From positions 372,001-436,000 of the forward strand of contig NZ_BDMM01000001.1 of NCBI RefSeq assembly GCF_002157625.1: 64,000 nucleotides of DNA, read 5' to 3'. Each line of letters opens with the position of its first letter. Position 1 is the first letter of the stretch. Origin of the DNA: Brevundimonas sp. SH203 (GTDB taxonomy: Bacteria > Pseudomonadota > Alphaproteobacteria > Caulobacterales > Caulobacteraceae). Positions 28,120-37,797 of the stretch are shown here, piece by piece. Made by a program: the position numbers and the translations under genes. The notes under the pieces were generated by a model. It was not told the DNA's origin and made no database searches. It was given only the letters and a program-made list of their open reading frames with translations.

Positions 28120-29595
28120 TCAGGCTTCGTAGGTGTCGGCCACCATGCGGTCCAGGGTGCGCACGGCGAAGCCGACGCCGCCCTCGGGCACGGTGGGGTT
28201 GGGGCTCTTGTTGGCCCAGGCGGTGGGTGCGATGTCCAGGTGCGCCCACGGCACACCGTTGGTGAAGCGTTGCAGGAACAGGGCGGCGGTGATCGAGCCG
28301 CCGGCGCGGCCGTTGCCGGTGTTCTTCACATCGGCGATCTTAGAATCGATGTGCTGCTCGTAGATGGCGGGGATCGGCATGCGCCAGAAGTTCTCGCCCA
28401 CCTTCTTGGCGGCCGCCAGGATCGGATCGGCCACATCGTCGGAGTTGGAGAAGACGCCGGCGTAATCCAGGCCCAGCGCCACGATCATGGCGCCCGTCAG
28501 GGTGGCCAGGTCGATCATGAACTTGGGCTTGAAGCGGCCCTGCGTGTACCACAGGGCGTCGGCCAGGACGAGGCGGCCCTCGGCGTCGGTATTGATGACC
28601 TCGACCGTCTGACCCGACATGGACACCACCACATCGCCCGGACGCTGGGCGTTTCCGTCAGGCATGTTCTCGACCAAGCCCAGAACGCCCACGGCGTTGA
28701 CCTTGGCCTTGCGGCCGGCCAGGGCGATCATGGTTCCGGTTACGGCGGCCGCGCCGCCCATGTCCCACTTCATGTCCTCCATGCCGTCGGCCGGCTTGAT
28801 GGAGATGCCGCCGGTGTCGAAGCAGACGCCCTTGCCGACGAAGGCTATGGGCTGACCGTCCGCCTCGCCGCCCTTCCACTGGATCACGGCCAGCTGGCTT
28901 TCGCGACGGCTGCCCTGGCCGACGCCCAGCAGGGTGCGCATGCCCAGCTTCTCCATCTCGGCTTCGCCGAGGATTTCGACCTCAAGGCCCAGGCTTTCCA
29001 GCGCCTTGACGCGCTTGGCGAACTCGGCCGGATAGAGGACGTTGGCCGGCTCGGACACCAGGTCGCGGGCGAAGATCACCCCGTCCGCCACGGCCGACAG
29101 CGGCTCCAGCGCCGCCTCCGACGCCCGCAGGTCCGAGGTCACGACGCGGACGGCGGTGATCGACGGAATCTTGTCGGCCTTTTGCGTGGTGCGGTATTTG
29201 TCGAAGCGATAGGCGGCCAGACGCGCGGCGAAACCGGCGCGCGCCGCCTGTTCCGGCGTCAGGTCCGAGGCGTCGATGGTCAGAACCTCGGCGCCCGACA
29301 GCTTGACCGCCCCATAGGCCGAACCGGCGAAGGCCTCGACCGCCAGATCGTCCAGCTTGGCCTTGTCGCCCGCACCGATCAGCAGCACCGCATCGGCGTC
29401 CACGCCCGTCGGGGCGGCGATCAACAGGCTTTGGCCCGTCTTGCCGGTGAAACGGCCCTTGGTCATCGCCTTGGTCAGGGCGCCGCCCGCCTTGCCGTCC
29501 AGCGTCGAACCGGCCGCGGTCAGGGCGCGATCTTCGAATACCGGAACCGCGACGATTTCGGCGGCGTCCACGGCGGCGATGAATTCGATCTTCAT
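28120..29595 (-). CDS. pepA: Leucyl aminopeptidase (cytosol aminopeptidase)
   Basis: 491 aa. M17 metallopeptidase releasing N-terminal residues. The signature NTDAEGRLVLADAL and the upstream GKGVCFDTGGISIKPADGMEDMKWDMGGAA contain the metal-binding Lys, Asp and Glu residues and the catalytic Arg. N-terminal 150 residues form the hexamer-specific domain. Divergent from lptF with a 143-bp gap. PepA in some bacteria also binds DNA; nothing here tests that. Confidence 0.96.
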   Translation of the reverse strand: MKIEFIAAVDAAEIVAVPVFEDRALTAAGSTLDGKAGGALTKAMTKGRFTGKTGQSLLIAAPTGVDADAVLLIGAGDKAKLDDLAVEAFAGSAYGAVKLSGAEVLTIDASDLTPEQAARAGFAARLAAYRFDKYRTTQKADKIPSITAVRVVTSDLRASEAALEPLSAVADGVIFARDLVSEPANVLYPAEFAKRVKALESLGLEVEILGEAEMEKLGMRTLLGVGQGSRRESQLAVIQWKGGEADGQPIAFVGKGVCFDTGGISIKPADGMEDMKWDMGGAAAVTGTMIALAGRKAKVNAVGVLGLVENMPDGNAQRPGDVVVSMSGQTVEVINTDAEGRLVLADALWYTQGRFKPKFMIDLATLTGAMIVALGLDYAGVFSNSDDVADPILAAAKKVGENFWRMPIPAIYEQHIDSKIADVKNTGNGRAGGSITAALFLQRFTNGVPWAHLDIAPTAWANKSPNPTVPEGGVGFAVRTLDRMVADTYEA

Positions 29596-29738
29596 TCAAT
29601 CAACTCCAGCCAGGCCCCACCCGGCTCTTTTAAAGACTAGAAAGACAATGGCGCGTCCGCTTGTCGCCGACGCGCCCTGATGTGCTACTAGATGCGCCTC
29701 AATGTCGCCGCCTGCAACCGGGCGAAGTCCATCCGCCC

Positions 29739-30875
29739 ATGACCCTGATTCAAAGATACCTTTTTCGCCAGATCCTGTTCCCGGTGGTCGCCGCCTGCGC
29801 GGCCTTGGCGGGAATCGGAATTCTGAGCCAGAGCCTCGACCAACTCCAGGTGATCGTGGAACGGGGCCAGAGCGTGTGGATCATGGTCAAGCTGACGCTC
29901 TTGGCCCTGCCGCAGCTGCTGGCGGTGATTCTGCCCATCGGCCTGTTCGTCGGCGCCCTGATCGCCCTGACGCGGCTGCAGCGCGAGCAGGAGCTGACGG
30001 CCAGTTTCGCCGGCGGCATGACCCGCTGGCAGGTGATCTCGCCTGCCGCCCGCATCGCCGTGCTGGTCGCCCTGGTCACTCTGCTGGTCAATATCTTCCT
30101 GCTGCCCTGGGCGCAGCAGGAGGCGCGGCGCCAGGCCTTCGACATCCGCACCGACCTGGCGGCCCTGCTGGTCGAGGAGGGCCAATTCGTTCAGGGGCCT
30201 GACGGCCTGACCGTCTATGTGCAGCAGATCGAACAGAACGGCCTGTTGAAGAACCTGTTCGTCTATCTGGATGACAAGAACAAGGTCACGACTTGGAACG
30301 CCGCCGAGGCCCGGTTCAGCCGCGACGCCGCCGGCACGCCGGTCCTGACCATGATCGACGGTTCGGCCCAGCGCTATTCGTCCGGCGGGGTGCTGGAGAC
30401 CCTGTCCTTCGGGCGTTACGATTTCTCGCTGGCGCCCTTCGTCGGCGTGACCGACACCCTGCGCTACAAGCCGACCGACCTCTATCTGCGGCAGTTGCTG
30501 AACCCTTCGCCCAAGATCCTTGAGGTTGCCGGCACCCGCGGCGAGCTGCTGGCCGAGGCGCATTCGCGTCTGTCCTCGCCCCTCTACGCCCTGGTCGCCA
30601 TGGCGCTGGCGTTGTCGGCCATTCTGGGCGGATCGTTCAGCCGCACCGGCTATACTTTGCGGATCGCCAAGGCGGCGGGGCTGTTCCTGCTGCTGCGGGT
30701 CGTCGGCTACGGCCTGGTCGCCAGCGGCGCCTGGAACGCGAGCCTGAACGTGCTGCAGTATCTGGCGCCCATCCTCGCCATCGCGATCTCCATGCGGGTC
30801 CTGTTCCGCGCCCTGAAGCCGCGTCGCAGCCGCACCGCCCGCGTCCTGCGCGATCTGAAGGCGAGGTTCGCATGA
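29739..30875 (+). CDS. lptF: LPS export ABC transporter permease LptF
   Basis: 378 aa. YjgP/YjgQ family: three transmembrane helices, a periplasmic beta-jellyroll (about 130-270, containing VQGPDGLTVYVQQ), then three more helices. With LptG and the ATPase LptB it extracts LPS from the inner membrane. ATG at 29739 (MTLIQRYLFRQILF) is the family N-terminus; an upstream frame has no support. The stop overlaps the lptG start. Confidence 0.95.
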   Translation: MTLIQRYLFRQILFPVVAACAALAGIGILSQSLDQLQVIVERGQSVWIMVKLTLLALPQLLAVILPIGLFVGALIALTRLQREQELTASFAGGMTRWQVISPAARIAVLVALVTLLVNIFLLPWAQQEARRQAFDIRTDLAALLVEEGQFVQGPDGLTVYVQQIEQNGLLKNLFVYLDDKNKVTTWNAAEARFSRDAAGTPVLTMIDGSAQRYSSGGVLETLSFGRYDFSLAPFVGVTDTLRYKPTDLYLRQLLNPSPKILEVAGTRGELLAEAHSRLSSPLYALVAMALALSAILGGSFSRTGYTLRIAKAAGLFLLLRVVGYGLVASGAWNASLNVLQYLAPILAIAISMRVLFRALKPRRSRTARVLRDLKARFA

Positions 30876-32023
30876 CCGCCGTCACCCCGCGCTCGACCGC
30901 GCCTGTCCGTCGATCCCCGCATATCCCGCGCCTGGACGTCATCGAACGCTATGTCCTGGTTCAGCAATCCAAGTCGTTGGCCGTATCGCTGGCGGTGATC
31001 GCCGCCCTGGTCATGCTGATCGACTTCGTGGAGGTGTCGCGCGGCCTGGGGTCGAACCAGGAACTGTCGGCGGTGCGCATCTTCGGCCTGGTGCTGTTGA
31101 AGTCGCCCTCGGTGATTCTGCAGTTGACGCCGTTTGTCTTCCTGTTCGGCACCCTATCGGCCTTCATCGGTCTGAACCGGCGCAGCGAACTGATCGCCAT
31201 GCGGGCGGCGGGGGTCTCGGCCTGGCGGTTCGTGCTGCCGGCGGCCGGCATGGCCTTCGTCCTGGGCATACTGACGGTGACGGTGCTGGGGCCGTTGGCT
31301 TCGGCCGGCGACGGCCTGTGGCAGCGCGAGCGGGCCCGTATCTCCGGCACCGCGCCCGGCGGCGATCCGAACGCGGCCATCTGGCTGCGCGAAGGCGACG
31401 ATCAACGCCAGATGATCATTCGCGCCGGCCGCCAGGACCGCGCCAACGCCCGCCTGCTGGACGTCAGCTTCTTCATCTACACCACCGCCCCCGGCGGCGG
31501 CCGCACCTTTTCCGAACGGATCGACGCCAAGTCGGCGTCGCTGAACGCCGGCAGCTGGCGGCTGACCGACGCGGTCGGCGCCCAGATCGGCCAGCGCGCC
31601 GTCAGCTATTCCAGCCTGACCCTGGTTTCCAGCCTGGCCGACGAAGAGGCGTTCGAACGGTTCGCCCGGCCGCAGTCGACGCCCTTCTGGTCCCTGCCCA
31701 ATCAGATCCGGCGCATCGAGAATGCGGGCTTCACCTCGACCGCCTATCGCCTGCGCTTCCAGCAGCTTCTCGCCACGCCGCTGGTGTTCGCGGCCATGTC
31801 GATCCTGGCGGCCGCCTTCTCGCTGCGCCTGATGCGCCTGGGCGACCTGGCGCGGATGAGCGCGGCGGCCGTAGTGCTTGGGTTCGCCTTCTTCTTCCTG
31901 AACCAGTTTTCGTCGGCCATGGGCTCGGCCGAGGTCGTGGCGCCCTTTATCGCCGCGTGGCTGCCGCCGGTTCTGACGGCGCTCGCAGCCTTTACCTTGC
32001 TGTTCTATACCGAAGACGGCTAA
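30872..32023 (+). CDS. lptG: LPS export ABC transporter permease LptG
   Basis: 383 aa with the same six-helix plus jellyroll plan as LptF. N-terminal IPRLDVIERYVLVQQ and VSRGLGSNQELSAVRIFGLVLLKSP, and the coupling-helix region FLFGTLSAFIGLNRRSELIAMRAAGVS that contacts LptB, are typical. Start overlaps lptF by four bases. LptG and LptF together form the membrane part of the transporter whose outer-membrane end is LptD, the next gene. Confidence 0.95.
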   Translation: MTAVTPRSTAPVRRSPHIPRLDVIERYVLVQQSKSLAVSLAVIAALVMLIDFVEVSRGLGSNQELSAVRIFGLVLLKSPSVILQLTPFVFLFGTLSAFIGLNRRSELIAMRAAGVSAWRFVLPAAGMAFVLGILTVTVLGPLASAGDGLWQRERARISGTAPGGDPNAAIWLREGDDQRQMIIRAGRQDRANARLLDVSFFIYTTAPGGGRTFSERIDAKSASLNAGSWRLTDAVGAQIGQRAVSYSSLTLVSSLADEEAFERFARPQSTPFWSLPNQIRRIENAGFTSTAYRLRFQQLLATPLVFAAMSILAAAFSLRLMRLGDLARMSAAAVVLGFAFFFLNQFSSAMGSAEVVAPFIAAWLPPVLTALAAFTLLFYTEDG

Positions 32024-32056
32024 TCGGGCGCTCGCTTCTCAGAATACGGATGGCCT

Positions 32057-34510
32057 ATGCAGGGTGATCGCCACGATCGGCGCCGCAACGCTTTCAGAGC
32101 AAGGCTTCTGGCCGGCGCCGCCTTGTTCGCCTGCGCGCCCCTGGCCACGCCGGTCCTCGCCCAGACGACGCCGCCCGCCGTCAAGGTCGCCGCGCCGTCC
32201 GACGGCCTGGCGCCGAACGCCGTCTTCGTGGACGCCGACAACGCCCAGCGCATCGGCGATTCTATCGTGGTCAGCGGCACGCCCGAGAACCGCGCCTATG
32301 TGCGCACGCGCGGTCATGTGCTGCGCGGCGAGAACCTGTCCTATGATCTAAACGCCGGCTCGGCGACGGGCCAAGGTCATGTCGAGGCCATCGCGCCGAA
32401 CGGCACGGTGGTTTACGCCAGCCTGCTTGAGCTGGACCAGAACCTGACCACCGGGGTCGCCGTCGATTTCGCCACCCGCCTGGCGAACGGCGCCAGCCTG
32501 ATGGCCGCGACCGCCGTGCGTCGCAGCGAAAACGTCAACGAGCTGAACTACGCCCGGTTCACACCCTGCCCGCTGTGCGACGCCAACGGCCCGCGTCGCC
32601 CCACCATCTCGATCCAGGCCGAGCGGGTGGTTCAGGACGAACAGCTTCGCGCCATCCTGTATCGGAACGCCGTCTTCTACATCGGCCCGCTGCCGGTCTT
32701 CTACACACCCTTCTTCGCCCACCCCGATCCGTCGGTCGAGCGAGCGTCCGGCGTGCTGGTGCCGATCGTCAACTTCGACGAAGGCCGGGGCGTGTCGGTG
32801 GAGGTTCCCTATCTCCACGTCGTCTCGCCGTCCGAAGACTGGCTGATCAGCCCGCAGATCAACACCAAGGTCGCCCCGTTGCTGAACCTGCAATGGCGCC
32901 GTCGGTTCGCCGATGGGATGATCGTAGCGCGCGGCGGCTATACCAACGAGCGCAACTTCGGCGACTTCGACATCAACGGCGACGGTCGGCTGGAAAGCAA
33001 CGTCCGCTTCGGCGACCGCGAGAACCGCAGCTATCTGCTGTCGCACGGAGAGTTCGATCCCGACGGTCCCTGGCGCTTCGGCTTCACGGCGGAACGCACG
33101 TCGGACAAGACGCTGTTCGACCGCTATGATGTCCGTTCGCCCTATCAGGACAACGGCCTCTATTACGGCGACCGCCGCCGGCTGATCAGCCAGATCTACG
33201 CCGAGCATCAGACCGACCGTTCCTATGTGTCGGTCGCGGCCTTCTCCATCCAGAGCCTGCGCCTGGACCCCGCCTACGCCGCCACCGACTTCCGCGACGC
33301 CAACGGCTTCAAGGTGTTCGAGGACGACCACACCCTGCCGCTGGTCGCGCCCCTGATCGACGCGCGATGGGAGCCGCACGCGCTGGTCATGGGCGGACGA
33401 TTGCGTCTGAAGGGTTCGGCGGTGTCGCTGTATCGCGACAGCTTCGTCGGCGCCCCGATCCTGAACCCCGAAATCGTGCCGCCGGTCACGGCGGGCCTGA
33501 ACGGTGTGGACAGCCGCCGCATCACCGGCCAGCTGGAATGGCGGCGCACCGTCATCCTGCCGGTCGGGCTGCGCGTCGAGCCGTTCGTGGACACCCGCGT
33601 CGACTTCTATTCCATGTCGGACCTGCCGCCGATGATGGGGATCGACAGCGACGCCACCATCAGCCGTTCGCGCCTCAGCGCCGGGGTGGACGTGACCTAT
33701 CCGCTGATCAAGCGCGTGGGCGACGCCGACATCATCCTGGAGCCGGTCGGTCAGTTCTCGGTCTCCAACAAGGTCAATCTGGACCCCCGCATTCCCATCG
33801 AGGACGCCCAGGTTCTGGAGTTGGACGAATCCTCCCTGTTTCGCATGGATCGCTTCTCCGGCTTCGACCTGCTGGAGGGCGGCGCGCGTCTGACTGCCGG
33901 CGGACGCGCCACGATCCGCTGGTCCGAGGGGCGAAAGGCCAGCTTGTTCATTGGCCGCAGCTATCGCTTCCAGCAGCAGGACGACTTCAAGACCTCCATT
34001 CCCGATGCGCCCGCGCGCCTGTATGATCCCACGGGTCTGGCGTCCGAAACCTCCGACTGGGTGGTGCAGGGCGACTTCTCTCCGTCGGATCGGATTCGCA
34101 GCTGGTTCCACGCCACCGTGGACGGATCGGGCCAGGTCCGCCGGGCCGAGGCCGCGCTGGACGGACGCTGGGGCCGCCGTAACCTGGCCACCGTCAGCTA
34201 CATCCTGGATCAGTCGAACCCGGTGAACGGGCCGTTGAACCGCAACTATCAGTTCGTGCAGCTGGCGGGTCAGCAGTTCCTGTATCGCAACTGGGGCTTC
34301 ACCGTCGCCGGCATCGCCGATCTGGACCAGAACGAGATCACCCGGTCCGAGGTCGGCCTGCTGTTCGACGACGATTGCTTCCGGTTCGAGCTGGGTTATC
34401 GCCGCGACAACACCCGCGCGCGGCCCGGCGGACCATCGGACGGCATCTATGTGCGCCTAAACCTCGCCACTTTCGGAGGTTCAGGTTATGGACAGGGCGA
34501 GATGCGTTGA
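32057..34510 (+). CDS. lptD: LPS assembly protein LptD
   Basis: 817 aa. Signal peptide ending ATPVLAQ (about 34 residues), an OstA-like N-terminal domain (about 40-180) and a large outer-membrane beta-barrel (about 270-817; aromatic ends such as FELGYRRDN and final RLNLATF strand). It inserts LPS into the outer leaflet with lipoprotein LptE, which is not in this window. It follows lptG by 33 bp and precedes surA, matching the conserved alphaproteobacterial order. Confidence 0.95.
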   Translation: MQGDRHDRRRNAFRARLLAGAALFACAPLATPVLAQTTPPAVKVAAPSDGLAPNAVFVDADNAQRIGDSIVVSGTPENRAYVRTRGHVLRGENLSYDLNAGSATGQGHVEAIAPNGTVVYASLLELDQNLTTGVAVDFATRLANGASLMAATAVRRSENVNELNYARFTPCPLCDANGPRRPTISIQAERVVQDEQLRAILYRNAVFYIGPLPVFYTPFFAHPDPSVERASGVLVPIVNFDEGRGVSVEVPYLHVVSPSEDWLISPQINTKVAPLLNLQWRRRFADGMIVARGGYTNERNFGDFDINGDGRLESNVRFGDRENRSYLLSHGEFDPDGPWRFGFTAERTSDKTLFDRYDVRSPYQDNGLYYGDRRRLISQIYAEHQTDRSYVSVAAFSIQSLRLDPAYAATDFRDANGFKVFEDDHTLPLVAPLIDARWEPHALVMGGRLRLKGSAVSLYRDSFVGAPILNPEIVPPVTAGLNGVDSRRITGQLEWRRTVILPVGLRVEPFVDTRVDFYSMSDLPPMMGIDSDATISRSRLSAGVDVTYPLIKRVGDADIILEPVGQFSVSNKVNLDPRIPIEDAQVLELDESSLFRMDRFSGFDLLEGGARLTAGGRATIRWSEGRKASLFIGRSYRFQQQDDFKTSIPDAPARLYDPTGLASETSDWVVQGDFSPSDRIRSWFHATVDGSGQVRRAEAALDGRWGRRNLATVSYILDQSNPVNGPLNRNYQFVQLAGQQFLYRNWGFTVAGIADLDQNEITRSEVGLLFDDDCFRFELGYRRDNTRARPGGPSDGIYVRLNLATFGGSGYGQGEMR

Positions 34511-34582
34511 GCATGACGCTTTACGGGGCGCGACCGCCTGCCCGTCTGGCTGGCGGACCGCTGTGAGGAATCAGGACGAGCA

Positions 34583-35968
34583 ATGGGTTTGATGCGTTAT
34601 TCGACGGGGGCTGCGCTCGCGGCGCTCCTGCTCGCCGGTTCGGCCCATGGCCAGACGGCCGCGGCTCGGCCGCAAGGCCCGGCCCAGACTCCGGCTCAGA
34701 TTCCGGCCCAGGGCGTCGCGGCCGGCGCGCCGAATCCGGCGGCCGAGGAAGCCCCCACGACCGCCCGCGCCGAGCCCAAGTTCGAAATGGCCGACGGCAT
34801 CGTCGCCACCGTCAACGACAAGATCATCACCGGCTATGATCTGCGCCAGCGGATGCTGATGCTGATCGCGTCGTCTCAGGTCCAGCCGACCGAACAGAAC
34901 CTGCCCGCGATCCAGCAGGCGGCGTTGAACGCCCTCATCGAGGATCGCCTCAAGAATCAGGAAATGGCCAAGTTCGAGAGCCTGAAAGTCACCGACGAAG
35001 AGGTGGATCAGGAAATCGCCGAAATGGCCCGCGCCGCCGGCACGACTCCGGCCAATTATCTGCAGTTCCTGCAACAGGGCGGCATCCAGCCCGCCGCCTT
35101 CCGCGACAACCTGCGCACCCAGATCGGCTGGAGCCAGCTGGTGCCCGGCCGCTTCAACAGCCGCGCCCGCCCCAGCAGCCTGCAGGTCGATCAGGAACTG
35201 CGTCGCCTGAACGAGGCGGCCTCCAAGCCCCAGTTCCTGCTGGGCGAAATCTACATCGACGCCTCGCGCGTCGGCGGCCCGCAGGCGGCGCTGAACGGCG
35301 CGCGTCAACTGGTGCAGCAGATTATCCAGGGCGCGCCCTTCCAGGCCGTGGCCCAGCAGTTCTCCTCGGCGCCCTCCGCCAACGCCCGCGTGCCGGGCGA
35401 CGCCGGCTGGGTCGTGCGCGATTCGCTGCAGCCGGCCGTCCAGACCGTGGTCGATCAGCTCCAGCCCGGCCAACTGTCCAACCCCATCGTGGTCGATGGC
35501 GGGGTCTATATCCTCTACCTGCGCGACAAGCGCGACGGCGCCTCGACCAGCTTGGTGTCGCTGCGTCAGGTCATGGTCGAACTGCCCGAAACCGCGTCCG
35601 AAGCCGATGTGGCCGCCGCCACTCAGAAGCTTCAGGCGATGCGGACCGGCCTGACCTGCGACAACATCCTGTCGCAGGCCCGCGCGACCGAGGGCGTGAT
35701 CGGCGCTGACCTGGGCGAGGCCGACGTGGCCAACCTGGCGCCCCAGTTCCAGCAGTTCGCCCGCACCGGCGAACTGGGCGCTGTCTCCACCCCGATTCGC
35801 ACGCCCTTGGGTCTGCACCTGGTCGCCGTCTGCGGTCGTCGCGTCGGCGGCCCCGAGGCCCCCAATCGTCAGCAGGTCGAAAACCGCCTGCGGGCGCAGA
35901 ACCTTCAGGTTCTGGAGCGGCGCTATCTGCGCGACCTGCGCAGCGACGCCCTGATCGAGTTCAAGTGA
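34583..35968 (+). CDS. surA: Periplasmic peptidyl-prolyl isomerase/chaperone SurA
   Basis: 461 aa. Signal peptide ending GSAHGQ, a Pro/Ala/Gln-rich linker (about 25-65), then the SurA_N helical chaperone core (IVATVNDKIITGYDLRQRM; about 70-220) and two parvulin domains (PQFLLGEIYIDAS, DAGWVVRDSLQPAVQ; then VSLRQVMVELPE, IGADLGEADVANLAP). It escorts barrel proteins such as the upstream LptD. ATG at 34583 has AGGA about nine bases upstream. Its stop overlaps the pdxA GTG. Confidence 0.93.
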   Translation: MGLMRYSTGAALAALLLAGSAHGQTAAARPQGPAQTPAQIPAQGVAAGAPNPAAEEAPTTARAEPKFEMADGIVATVNDKIITGYDLRQRMLMLIASSQVQPTEQNLPAIQQAALNALIEDRLKNQEMAKFESLKVTDEEVDQEIAEMARAAGTTPANYLQFLQQGGIQPAAFRDNLRTQIGWSQLVPGRFNSRARPSSLQVDQELRRLNEAASKPQFLLGEIYIDASRVGGPQAALNGARQLVQQIIQGAPFQAVAQQFSSAPSANARVPGDAGWVVRDSLQPAVQTVVDQLQPGQLSNPIVVDGGVYILYLRDKRDGASTSLVSLRQVMVELPETASEADVAAATQKLQAMRTGLTCDNILSQARATEGVIGADLGEADVANLAPQFQQFARTGELGAVSTPIRTPLGLHLVAVCGRRVGGPEAPNRQQVENRLRAQNLQVLERRYLRDLRSDALIEFK

Positions 35969-36969
35969 CGCAATCGGTCGCGCCTCTGGTCCTGACGCTG
36001 GGCGAACCCGCCGGCGTGGGACCAGAGATCGTCGCCGCCGCCTGGACCGCCCTGAAAGACGAACCGATGGCCTTTGCGGTCATCGGCGACGCCGCTGTGA
36101 TGCGCGCGCAGGGCGTTCCTGTGGTCGAGGTCAACACGCCCGGCGACGCCGCCGACCGCTTCGCCCGCGCCCTGCCCGTCATCCATCGCCCCCTTCCCGC
36201 CCCGGTCGAGGTCGGCCGCCCCGATCCCGCCAACGCCCTGGCCGTCGCCGACGGCATCGAAGAGGCGGTCGGTTTCGCCCTGTCCGGCGAGGCCTCGGGC
36301 GTCGTCACCGCCCCCATCGCCAAGGCGCCCATGTACGCCTCGGGCTTCCGCTTTCCGGGCCATACCGAGTTCATTGCCGAACTGACCGCCGACGCGCCCT
36401 ATGCCGGCACGCGCGGGCCGGTGATGATGCTGACGGCGCGGGACCTGCGCGCCTGTCTCGTCACCATCCACGTCGCGCTGGATCAGGCCCCCGAACTGGT
36501 CACGGCCGAGCGCATCGCGCGCACCGCGCGCGTCGTGCATGAAAGCCTGAAGCGCGACTTCGCCATCGCGCGCCCCCGTCTGGCCATGGCGGCCCTGAAC
36601 CCTCATGCGGGCGAAGGCGGCGCCCTGGGGCTTCAGGAGATCGAGATCCTGATCCCCGTCGCCCATCAACTGCGCGCCGAGGGTATCGACATCACCGATC
36701 CCAAACCGGCCGACACTCTGTTCCATGACGAGGCCCGCGCGACCTATGACGCCGCCATCTGCATGTATCACGACCAGGCCCTGATCCCGGTCAAGACGCT
36801 GGACTTCTGGGGCGGGGTGAACGTGTCGCTGGGCCTGCCGGTCATCCGCACCTCGCCCGACCATGGCACGGGGTTCGACATCGCAGGTCAGGGAATCGCG
36901 CGCCCCGACAGCCTGATCGCCGCCATCCGTCTGGCTTCGGAGATGGCGGCGGCGCGCGCCGCGCGCTAA
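35965..36969 (+). CDS. pdxA: 4-hydroxythreonine-4-phosphate dehydrogenase
   Basis: 334 aa, GTG start overlapping the surA stop. It oxidises 4-phospho-hydroxy-L-threonine in pyridoxal phosphate synthesis. Signatures: LGEPAGVGPEI, FPGHTEFIAEL, HVALDQAPELVTAERI, LNPHAGEGG and CMYHDQALIPVK with the metal-binding His residues. surA-pdxA-rsmA is a conserved gene order. Confidence 0.96.
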   Translation: MTQSVAPLVLTLGEPAGVGPEIVAAAWTALKDEPMAFAVIGDAAVMRAQGVPVVEVNTPGDAADRFARALPVIHRPLPAPVEVGRPDPANALAVADGIEEAVGFALSGEASGVVTAPIAKAPMYASGFRFPGHTEFIAELTADAPYAGTRGPVMMLTARDLRACLVTIHVALDQAPELVTAERIARTARVVHESLKRDFAIARPRLAMAALNPHAGEGGALGLQEIEILIPVAHQLRAEGIDITDPKPADTLFHDEARATYDAAICMYHDQALIPVKTLDFWGGVNVSLGLPVIRTSPDHGTGFDIAGQGIARPDSLIAAIRLASEMAAARAAR

Positions 36970-36978
36970 CAGACGGTC

Positions 36979-37788
36979 GTGACCGACCTCCCCTCCCTCC
37001 GCGAAACCCTCGACGCTCACGGCCTTTCGGCCAAGAAGAGCTTCGGCCAGCATTTCCTGCTGGACCTGAACGTCACCCGCAAGATCGTGCGCCTCGCCGG
37101 CCCGTTCGAGGGTCGCGCCGTGATCGAGGTCGGCCCCGGCCCCGGCGGCCTGACCCGCGCCCTGCTGGAATCCGACGCCGGTCCCGTGGTTCTGGTCGAA
37201 AAGGACCCGCGCTTCATCCCCCTGCTGTCGGAACTGGACGACGTTTCGGGCCGACTGACAATCGTCGAGGCGGACGCCTTGAAGGTGGAGGAGGCCGATC
37301 TGGTCACCGGCCCCGCCCATCTGGTTTCCAACCTGCCCTACAACGTCGGCACGGCCCTGCTGATCAAATGGCTGACCGGCCCGTGGCTGCCGCACAGCCT
37401 GACCCTGATGTTCCAGAAGGAGGTTGCGGAGCGTGTCGCCGCCGGTCCCGGCGAGGACGCCTATGGCCGTCTGGCCGTGATCTCCCAGGCCGTCTGCACC
37501 GCGCGCATCGTCATGCACCTGCCCGCCGCCGCCTTCACCCCGCCGCCCAAGGTCGCCTCGGCCGTCGTGCATCTGGTTCCGCTGGCCGAACGCCCCAGCC
37601 CGGAACGCCTGAAAAAGCTGGAGCGCGTCACCGCCGCCGCCTTTGGCCAGCGCCGCAAGATGCTGCGCTCCAGCCTGAAGCAACTGGGCGGCGCCGCCCT
37701 GTGCGAGGCCGCCGGCATCGAACCCGACGCCCGCGCCGAGACCATCGATGTCGCGGGCTTCCTGCGGCTGGCGGACGCCCTGGCCTGA
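36979..37788 (+). CDS. rsmA: 16S rRNA dimethyladenosine transferase
   Basis: 269 aa, GTG start. It dimethylates two adjacent adenines in the 3' end hairpin of 16S rRNA (KsgA). Motifs: SFGQHFLLDLNVTRKIV, SAM-binding VIEVGPGPGGLTRALL and the catalytic NLPY in SNLPYNVGT, with the C-terminal helical domain after residue 190. Ten bases after pdxA. Confidence 0.96.
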   Translation: MTDLPSLRETLDAHGLSAKKSFGQHFLLDLNVTRKIVRLAGPFEGRAVIEVGPGPGGLTRALLESDAGPVVLVEKDPRFIPLLSELDDVSGRLTIVEADALKVEEADLVTGPAHLVSNLPYNVGTALLIKWLTGPWLPHSLTLMFQKEVAERVAAGPGEDAYGRLAVISQAVCTARIVMHLPAAAFTPPPKVASAVVHLVPLAERPSPERLKKLERVTAAAFGQRRKMLRSSLKQLGGAALCEAAGIEPDARAETIDVAGFLRLADALA

Positions 37789-37797
37789 GAACCTGAC